Assembly (NCBI GenBank): GCA_037893245.1
Contig: JBAIAA010000815.1
Coordinates: forward strand, 950,501-1,014,500
Length of the DNA: 64,000 nucleotides
Reading direction: 5' to 3'
From: Crossaster papposus
Taxonomy: Eukaryota > Echinodermata > Asteroidea > Velatida > Solasteridae
Shown here: piece by piece, positions 56,073 through 64,000 of the stretch
Layout of the letters: each line of letters begins with the position of its first letter
Numbering within the stretch: the first letter of the stretch is position 1
Notes under the pieces: model-generated
Databases searched by the model: none
The model's input: only the letters and a program-made list of their open reading frames with translations
Told to the model about the DNA's origin: nothing
Translations under genes and position numbers: made by a program

Positions 56073-56744
56073 CTGCCAATTCTTCTGCCAATTCTTCTGC
56101 CAATTCTTCTGCCAATTCTTCTGCCAATTCTTCTGCCAATTCTTCTGCCAATTCTTCTGCCAATTCTTCTGCCAATTCTTCTGCCAATTCTTCTGCCAAT
56201 TCTTCTGCCAATTCTTCTGCCAATTCTTCTGCCAATTCTTCTGCCAATTCTTCTGCCAATTCTTCTGCCAATTCTTCTGCCAATTCTTCTGCCAATTCTT
56301 CTGCCAATTCTTCTGCCAATTCTTCTGCCAATTCTTCTGCCAATTCTTCTGCCAATTCTTCTGCCAATTCTTCTGCCAATTCTTCTGCCAATTCTTCTGC
56401 CAATTCTTCTGCCAATTCTTCTGCCAATTCTTCTGCCAATTCTTCTGCCAATTCTTCTGCCAATTCTTCTGCCAATTCTTCTGTCAATTCTTCTGCCAAT
56501 TCTTCTGCCAATTCTTCTGCCAATTCTTCTGCCAATTCTTCTGCCAATTCTTCTGCCAATTCTTCTGCCAATTCTTCTGCCAATTCTTCTGCCAATTCTT
56601 CTGCCAATTCTTCTGCCAATTCTTCTGCCAATTCTTCTGCCAATTCTTCTGCCAATTCTTCTGCCAATTCTTCTGCCAATTCTTCTGCCAATTCTTCTGC
56701 CAATTCTTCTGCCAATTCTTGTGCCAATTCTTGTGCCAATTCTT
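56073..56744. repeat. 12-bp satellite block B (TTCTGCCAATTC)
   Basis: About 54 nearly perfect units differing from block A by one base (G to C). One unit near 56480 carries GTCAATTC, and the last two units read TTGTGCCAATTC. Confidence 0.95.
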
Positions 56745-57105
56745 ATGCCAATTCTTATGCCAATTCTTATGCCAATTCTTATGCCAATTCTTATGCCAAT
56801 TCTTATGCCAATTCTTATGCCAATTCTTATGCCAATTCTTATGCCAATTCTTATGCCAATTCTTATGCCAATTCTTATGCCAATTCTTATGCCAATTCTT
56901 ATGCCAATTCTTATGCCAATTCTTATGCCAATTCTTATGCCAATTCTTATGCCAATTCTTATGCCAATTCTTATGCCAATTCTTATGCCAATTCTTATGC
57001 CAATTCTTATGCCAATTCTTATGCCAATTCTTATGCCAATTCTTATGCCAATTCTTATGCCAATTCTTATGCCAATTCTTATGCCAATTCTTATGCCAAT
57101 TCTTA
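56745..57105. repeat. 12-bp satellite block C (TTATGCCAATTC)
   Basis: About 30 perfect units, one base different from block B (C to A). TTGTGCC is the transitional form. Confidence 0.95.
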
Positions 57106-57310
57106 TGCGCATTCTTATGCGCATTCTTATGCCAATTCTTATGCGCATTCTTATGCCAATTCTTATGCGCATTCTTATGCCAATTCTTATGTGCATTCTT
57201 ATGCCAATTCTTATGCGCATTCTTATGCCAATTCTTATGCGCATTCTTATGCCAATTCTTATGCGCATTCTTATGCCAATTCTTATGCGCATTCTTATGC
57301 CAATTCTTTG
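57106..57310. repeat. 24-bp higher-order satellite block D
   Basis: Alternation of TTATGCGCATTC and TTATGCCAATTC, about eight dimers, one with TTATGTGCATTC. It is followed by TTTGACGCATTC units to about 57370. Confidence 0.93.
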
Positions 57311-57369
57311 ACGCATTCTTTGACGCATTCTTTGCATTCTTAGACGCATTCTTTGCATTCTTAGACATT

Positions 57370-58015
57370 CTTCGCATTTCTCAAATCCTTATTCGATACA
57401 TTCTTATTTTAATTTTGTGAATTCTTTTAATTTTGCAAATCTTTCTGCAAATTATTTTTTGAGGTATTTTTTGACGAGTTCTTAGATGCATTTTAAGATG
57501 CATTCTAAGACGTATTCTTCGATGCATGTTTAAATTGAATTTGTTTAATTCTTAGTTTTTAGTATTTGTCGTATTCTTTAAGGTATTTTTTGACACATTC
57601 TTTGACTTGTTCAACGCATTCTTCGACACCATCTTCGACACCATCTTCTACGCATTCTACGATGCAATCTTTTGGGCATTCTTTAATGCATTTTTCTCGT
57701 ACAGTATTCTTCGCATTCTTATTTGAATTATTCCCATGCTTTGAATTCTTAAAATTCTTTTTCTCTTTTTTCGTATTCCTTTTTACACTTTTGGAGTACT
57801 TCGCCTTCTTATTTAATTTTAATTTGCATTCTTATTCGCATTCTTTGTATTTTTTGCATTAGATTTCATTTTTTGTCCGCATTCTAATTAGAATTCTTCG
57901 AATTTTTCTTTGCATTCTTCAAAATTCTCCACATCTGCGAATTCTTTGAATTATTATTTCTTTTTGGCATATTCTTTGGCGCAATCATCGATAAATTTTG
58001 CGAAATCTTCTGCGA
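57370..58015. other. Degenerate satellite-like spacer
   Basis: Imperfect words such as GACGCATTC, GATGCATT and TTTTCGTATTC, similar to 55550-55980. No gene. Confidence 0.4.
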
Positions 58016-58412
58016 ATTCAAGGCGATTTTCAAGGCGGTTTTCAAGGCGGTTTTCAAAGCGATTTTCAATGCGATTTTCAATGCGATTTTCAATGCGATT
58101 TTCAATGCGATTTTCAATGCGATTTTCAATGCGATTTTCAATGCGATTTTCAATGCGATTTTCAATGCGGTTTTCAAAGCGATTTTCAATGCGATTTTCA
58201 ATGCGATTTTCAATGCGATTTTCAATGCGATTTTCAATGCGATTTTCAATGCGATTTTCAATGCGATTTTCAATGCGATTTTCAATGCGATTTTCAATGC
58301 GATTTTCAATGCGATTTTCAATGCGATTTTCAATGCGATTTTCAATGCGATTTTCAATGCGATTTTCAATGCGATTTTCAATGCGATTTTCAATGCGATT
58401 TTCAATGCGATT
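58016..58412. repeat. 12-bp satellite block E (GATTTTCAATGC)
   Basis: About 33 units. The first few are variants (AAGGCGGTTTTC); after about 58070 most are identical. Confidence 0.95.
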
Positions 58413-58627
58413 TTCATGCGAATTCTATGCGAATTCTATGCGAATTCTATGCGAATTCTATGCGAATTCTATGCGAATTCTATGCGAATTCTATGCGAAT
58501 TCTATGCGAATTCTATGCGAATTCTATGCGAATTCTATGCGAATTCTATGCGAATTCTATGCGAATTCTATGCGAATTCTATGCGAATTCTATGCGAATT
58601 CTATGCGAATTCTATGCGAATTCTATG
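58413..58627. repeat. 11-bp satellite block F (GAATTCTATGC)
   Basis: About 19 perfect units of 11 bp, so the three forward frames are the same peptide in rotation. Confidence 0.95.
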
Positions 58628-61200
58628 AATTATTCTTTGACGCATTTTTAAATGCGGGAAATCCCCCTGCGGGAAATTCCTCTGTGAAAAGTTTCCCTGC
58701 AGGAAAGTTCCCCTGCAGGAAAGTCCCCCTGCAGGGAAATCCCCCGCCGGAAATCCACCTGCCGAATTTACAGAATAATTCAATGCGAATTCAATGAATT
58801 AGTCTTTGACGTATTCAAGAGCATTTTTAAATCCCGGAAGTCCCCCTGTCCGAAGCCCCGCTGCGGGAAATCCCCTTGCGGGAAATCCCCCTGCCGAAAA
58901 TCTCCCCGCGTGAAATCCCACCCCGGGAAATCTCCCTGGAGAAATCTCCTTGCGATTTCAATGCGAATTCAATGCGGAAGTCCCCCTGCAGGAAAGCCCC
59001 CCCCCCCCGCGAGAAATTCCCCTGCGGGAAATCCTCATGCGGGAAATACACCTGCCGAATTCAATGAATAATTCAATGCGAATTCAATTGAATTAAATGA
59101 ATTAGTCTTTGACGCATTTTTAAATGCCAGAAGTCTCCATGCGGGAAATCCTCCTGCGGGAAATCCCCCCGTGGGAAATCCACCCGTGGGAAATCCACCT
59201 GCGGGAAATCCACCTGCCAAAAATTCACCTGCCGAATTCAATGAATAATTCAATGCGAATTCAATGAATTTGACTCATTTTTAGATGCGGGAAGTCCCCC
59301 TACGGAAAGTCCCCTAGCTGTGGGAAGTCCCCCTGCGGGAAGTCTTCTGCAAAAAATTCCCCTGTGAAAAGGCCCCCTGTGGAAAGATCTCCTGCAGGAA
59401 AGTCCCCCTGCGGAAAAGTCCCCCGCAGAAATCCCCCCGCTGGAAATCCCCCGCGGGAAGTCCCTCTGCAGGAAGTCCCCCTGCAGGAAGTCCCCCTGTG
59501 GGAAGACCCCTGCAGGAAAGCCCACCCCCCCTTGCGGGAAATCCTACTGCGGGAAATCTCCCTGCGGGAAATCCTCCTGCCGAATTCAGTGAATTATGCG
59601 AATTCAATGCGAATTCAATGAATTATTCTTTGACGCATTTTTAAATGCCGGAAGTCCACCTGCGAGAAGTTCCGCTGCAAAAGGGAACCCCGGCCTGCGA
59701 GAAGTCCCCCTGTGGGAAATCCCACTGCGTGAAATCCCACTGCGGGAAATCCCCCTGCGGGAAATCCCCCTGCCGAATTCAATGCGCATTCTTATTCGCA
59801 TTTCTTTGTATTTTTTGCATTGCGAATTCAATGCGAATTCAATGCGAATTCAATGCGAATTCAATGCGAATTCAATGCGAATTCAATGCGAATTCCATGC
59901 GAATTCAATGCGAATTCAATGCGAATTCAATGCGAATTCAATGCGAATTCAATGAATTATTCTTTGACGTAATCTTTGACGTAATCTTTGACGTAATCTT
60001 TGACGTAATCTTTGACGTAATCTTTGACGTATTCTTTGACGCATTTTTGGATTTTTGAAAATCACCCTGCGTGAAGTCCCCCTGCGGGAAGTCCCCCTAC
60101 GGGAAATCCCCCTGCTGGAAATCACTCTGCCGATTTCAATGGAAATTCAATGGAAATTCAATGCAAATTCCCCCCCCCCCCTGCCCCCGCGAAAAATTCC
60201 CACGCGGGAAATCTTCCCGCGGGAAATCCCCTGCGGGAAATCCCCTGCGGGAAAGACCCCTGCGGGAAATCCCCTGCAGGAATTCCCCCTGCGGGAAATC
60301 CCCCTGCCGGAAATCCCCCTGCCGAAAATCCCCCTGCAGAAGTCCCCCTGTGGGAAATCCCCCTGTGGGAAATCCGTCTGCCGAATTCAATGAATTATGC
60401 AAATTCAATGCGAATTCAATGAATTATTCTTTGACGTATTCTTCGACGCATTTTTAAATGTCGGAAGTCCCCCTGTCCTAAGCCCCGCTGCGAGATGTCC
60501 CCCTGCGGGAAATCTCCCTGCGAGAAATTCTCCTGCCGAATTCAATGCGGATTCAATGCGGATTGCGAATTCAATGCGGATTCAATGCGGATTGCGAATT
60601 CATTGCGGATTCAATGCGGATTCAATGCGGATTCAACGCGAATTCAACGCGAATTCAATGCGAATTCAATGCGAATTCAATGCGAATTCTTATTCAAATT
60701 CTTATTCGAATTCTTATTCGAATTCTTATTCGAATTCTTTGTATTTTTTGCATTGCAAATTCAATGCGAATTCAATGCGAATTCAATGCGAATTCAATGC
60801 GGATTCAATGCGGATTCAATGCGGATTCAATGCGGATTCAATGCGGATTCAATGCGGATTCAATGCGAATTCAATGCGAATTCAATGAGAATTCAATGCG
60901 AATTCAATGCGAATTCAATGCGAATTCAATGCGAATTCAATGTGAATTCAATGAATTATTCTTTGACGTATTCTTTGACGTATTCTTTGACGCATTTTTG
61001 GATTTTCGAAAATCCCCCTGCGTGAAGTCCCCCTGCGTGAAGTCCTCCTGCGAGAAGTCCCCGTACGGGAAATCCCCCTGCTGGAAATCCCTCTGCCAAT
61101 TTCAATGGAAATTCAATGGAAATTCAATGCGAATTCAATGCGAATTCAACGCGAATTCAATGAATTCATCTTTGACGTATTCCTTGACGTATTCTTTGAC
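58628..61200. repeat. Mosaic satellite: 15-bp GGGAAATCCCCCTGC and 11-bp ATTCAATGCGA blocks
   Basis: Eight or nine higher-order blocks, each opening with a TTTGACG...CATTTTTAAATGC-type leader (about 58634, 58804, 59107, 59265, 59628, 60040, 60428, 60985, 61193). Each continues with variable GGGAAATCCCCCTGC units and closes with ATTCAATGCGA units. Pure 11-bp stretches occur at 59820-59955 and 60540-60950. Confidence 0.85.
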
Positions 61201-64000
61201 GCATTTTTAGATGCGGGAAGTCCCCCTGCAGGAAGCCTCCTTGCGGGAAGTAACCCTGCGGGAAGTCCCCCTGTGAAAAATCTTCCTGTGAAAAGTCCCC
61301 CGTGTTACTGCGGAAAAAACCCCTGCGGGAAGTCTCCCCGCAGGAAGTCCCCCTGTGGGAAGTCCCCCTGCGGGAAGTCCCCCTGCGGGAAGTCCCCCTG
61401 CGGGAAGTCCCCCTGCGGGAAGTCCCCCTATGAGAAGTCTCTTTTTGGGAAATCCTCCTGCGCGAAGTCCCCTGCAAAAGACGACGCAAGGATTCAATGC
61501 GAATTCAATGCGAAAAGTATTTCTGCAGAACTCCCCCTGCAAAAGACGACGCAAGTCCCCCAGTGGAAATCCCCCAGTGGAAATCCCCCTGCGGAAGTCA
61601 CCCTGCGGAAGTCACCCTGCGGAAGTCCCCTTGCGGAAGTCCCCTTGCGGAAGTCTTTCTGCAGAACTCCCCCTGCAAAAGACGACCCAAGTCCCACTGT
61701 GGAAGTCCCCCTGTGGAAGTCCCCCTGTGGAAGTCACCCTGCGGAAGTGACCCTGCGGAAGTCACCCTGCGGAAGTCCCCTTGCGAAAGTCCCCTTGCGA
61801 AAGTCTTTCTGCAGAACTCCCCCTGCAAAAGTCGGCGGAAGTCACCCTGCGGAAGTCCCCTTGCGGAAGTCCCCTTGCGAAAGTCCCCTTGCGAAAGTCT
61901 TTCTGCAGAACTCCCCCTGCAAAAGACGACGCAAGTCCCCTTAAGTCACCCTGCGGAAGTCCCCCTGCGGAAGTTCTCCTGCGGAAGTCCCTTTGCGAAA
62001 GTCTTTCTGCAAAACTCCCCCTGCAAAAGACGATGCAAGTCTCCCTGCGGAAGTCACCCTGCGGAAGTCACCCTGCGGAGGTCACCCTGCAGAGGTCACC
62101 CTGCAGAGGTCACCCTGCAAAGGTCACCCTGCAGAGGTCACCCTGCGGAGGTCACCCTGCGGAGGTCACCCTGCGGAGGTCACCCTGCGGAGGTCACCCT
62201 GCGGAGGTCACCCTGCGGAGGTCACCCTGCGGAGGTCACCCTGCGGAGGTCACCCTGCGGAGGTCACCCTGCGGAAGTCACCCTGCGGAAGTCACCCTGC
62301 GGAAGTCACCCTGCGGAGGTCACCCTGCGGAAGTCACCCTGCGGAAGTCACCCTGCGGAAGTCACCCTGCGGAAGTCACCCTGCGGAAGTCACCCTGCGG
62401 AAGTCACCCTGCGGATGTCACCCTGCGGAAGTCACCCTGCGGCAGTCACCCTGCGGCAGTCACCCTTGCGGCAGTCACCCTTGCGGCAGTCACCCTTGCG
62501 GCAGTCACCCTTGTGGCAGTCACCCTTGCGAAAGTCACCCTTGCGAAAGTCACCCTTGCGAAAGTCACCCTTGCGAAAGTCACCCTTGCGAAAGTCACCC
62601 TTGCGAAAGTCACCCTTGCGAAAGTCACACTTGCGAAAGTCCCCTTGCGAAAGTCTTTTTGCAGAACTCCCCCTGCAAAAGACAACGCAAGTTCCCATTG
62701 GAAGTCCCCCTGTGGAAGTCGATCACCCTGCGGAAGTCACCCTGCGGAAGTCACCCTGCGGAAGTCCACCTGCGGAAGTCCCCCTGCGGAAGTCCCCCTG
62801 CGGAAGTCCCCCTGCGGAAGTCCCCCTGCGGAAGTCACCCTGCGGAAGTCACTCTGCGGAAGTCCCCTTGCGAAAGTCTTTCTGCAGAACTCCCCCTGCA
62901 AAAGACGACACAATTAAGTCCCCCTTTGGAAGTCCCCCTGTAGAAGTCCCCCAGTGGAAGTCACCCTGCGGAAGTCACCCTGCGGAAGTCCCCCAGTGGA
63001 AGTCACCCTGCGGAAGTCACCCTGCGGAAGTCACCCTGCGGAAGTCACCCTGCGGAAGTCCCCTTGGGAAAGTCCCCTTGCGAAAGTCTTTCTGCAGAAC
63101 TCCCCCTGCAAAAGATGACGCAAGTCCCCCAGTGGAAATCCCCCTGTGGAAGTCACCCTGCAGAAGTCACCCTGCGGAAGTCCCCTTGCAAAAGTATTTC
63201 TGCAGAACTCCCCCTGCAAAAGACGACGCAAGTCCCCCAGTGGAAATCCCCCTGCGGAAGTCACCCTGCGGAAGTCACCTTGCGGAAGTCCCCTTGCGAA
63301 AGTCTTTCTGCAGAACTCCCCCTGCAAAAGATGACGCAAGTCCCCCAGTGGAAATCCCCCTGTGGAAGTCACCCTGCAGAAGTCACCCTGCGGAAGTCCC
63401 CTTGCAAAAGTATTTCTGCAGAACTCCCCCTGCAAAAGACGACGCAAGTCCCCCAGTGGAAATCCCCCTGTGGAAGTCACCCTGCAGAAGTCACCCTGCG
63501 GAAGTCCCCTTGCAAAAGTATTTCTGCAGAACTCCCCCTGCAAAAGACGACGCAAGTCCCCCAGTGGAAATCCCCCTGCGGAAGTCACCCTGCGGAAGTC
63601 ACCTTGCGGAAGTCCCCTTGCGAAAGTCTTTCTGCAGAACTCCCCCTGCAAAAGACGACGCAAGTCTCACTGTGGAAGTCCCCCTGAGGAAGTTCCCCTG
63701 TGGAAGTCACCCTGCGGAAGTCACCCTGCGGAAGTCACCCTGCGGAAGTCACCCTTGCGGAAGTCACCCTTGCGGAAGTCACCCTTGCGAAAGTCCCCTT
63801 GCGAAAGTCTTTCTGCAGAACTCCCCCTGCAAAAGACGACGCAAGTCCCCCAGTGGAAGTCACCCTGCGGAAGTTCCCCTGCGGAAGTTCCCCTGCGGAA
63901 GTCCCCTTGCGAAAGTCTTTCTGCAAAACTCCCCCTGCAAAAGACGACGCAAGTCTCCCTGCGGAAGTCACCCTGCGGAAGTCACCCTGCGGAAGTCACC
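61201..64000. repeat. 14-bp satellite (GGAAGTCACCCTGC) with higher-order structure, runs off the window
   Basis: Variants GGAAGTCCCCCTGC, GGAGGTCACCCTGC and GAAAGTCACCCTTGC form homogeneous sub-blocks (for example GGAGGTC at 62070-62270 and CACCCTTGCGAAAGT at 62520-62640). A distinct insert containing TTTCTGCAGAACTCCCCCTG recurs about 14 times. Confidence 0.93.
63091..63655. repeat. 108-bp higher-order repeat
   Basis: TCTGCAGAACTCCCCCTGCA starts at 63091, 63199, 63307, 63415, 63523 and 63631, exactly 108 bp apart. 108 is a multiple of three, which explains the stop-free ORFs on both strands here. Confidence 0.95.

Noticed and set aside
55807-57420. Long ORFs of 300-500 codons on both strands (repeats such as AEEL, CQFF, NSSA)
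   Set aside because: They follow from 12-bp satellites whose period is a multiple of three. The coding is equally open in several frames and shows no protein-like composition.
57884-58797. ORFs such as repeated KIAL or RFSM
   Set aside because: Same cause: 12-bp and 11-bp tandem repeats without stop codons.
61105-63971. ORFs up to 378 codons rich in KSPCG and AEVTL
   Set aside because: Frame-rotated translations of the 14-bp satellite and 108-bp repeat, open on both strands.
55986-64000. Possible CRISPR array
   Set aside because: Units are 11-15 bp and contiguous, with no unique spacers, and the genome is eukaryotic.

Overview
This is a gene-poor, repeat-rich stretch of an animal nuclear genome. 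The evidence is spliced genes with canonical GT/AG introns, vertebrate-like orthologues, a tRNA-derived SINE, many fold-back MITEs, an LTR retrotransposon and long satellites. The repeat style (TTAA-flanked MITEs, CAGGG-type elements, ACATGT runs) makes me favour a marine deuterostome, most likely an echinoderm. That is an inference, not a sequence match.

Host genes (0-30 kb). Three conserved genes can be assembled exon by exon. TMEM185 (minus strand; exons at 11.3, 6.1, 3.9, 2.9 and 0.4 kb) runs off the left edge. VMA21, the V-ATPase assembly factor, lies divergently on the plus strand (exons at 12.6 and 14.0 kb; its first exon was not found). AMDHD2, N-acetylglucosamine-6-phosphate deacetylase, is complete on the minus strand (eight coding exons, 30.2 to 17.2 kb, 417 residues, all metal-site motifs present). 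Introns and spacers hold fold-back elements, several with clear target-site duplications (TSDs).

Mobile-element region (32-55 kb). A young 4.4 kb LTR retrotransposon (LTRs differing by one base) carries only one long gag-type ORF. That ORF has internal tandem repeats, a zinc knuckle and two extra C-terminal zinc fingers, and there is no pol. It is followed by a 10-bp-TSD MITE, a large fold-back with a perfect 270-bp duplication, and an internally deleted Tc1/mariner-type element. Then comes a 4.04 kb element with ~170-bp terminal inverted repeats (TIRs) and a TTA TSD, holding a decayed gene whose C-terminus has acidic motifs resembling PIN/XPG nucleases plus a CXC (tesmin/TSO1-like) cysteine cluster. 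A second, nearly intact member of that gene family lies at 51.0-54.1 kb. This family is the best candidate here for an undescribed mobile system.

Satellite region (55.9-64 kb, open at the right edge). Successive short-period arrays (12, 12, 12, 24, 12, 11, mixed 15/11 and 14 bp, with a 108-bp higher-order repeat) share related words. They create long spurious ORFs in several frames and on both strands.
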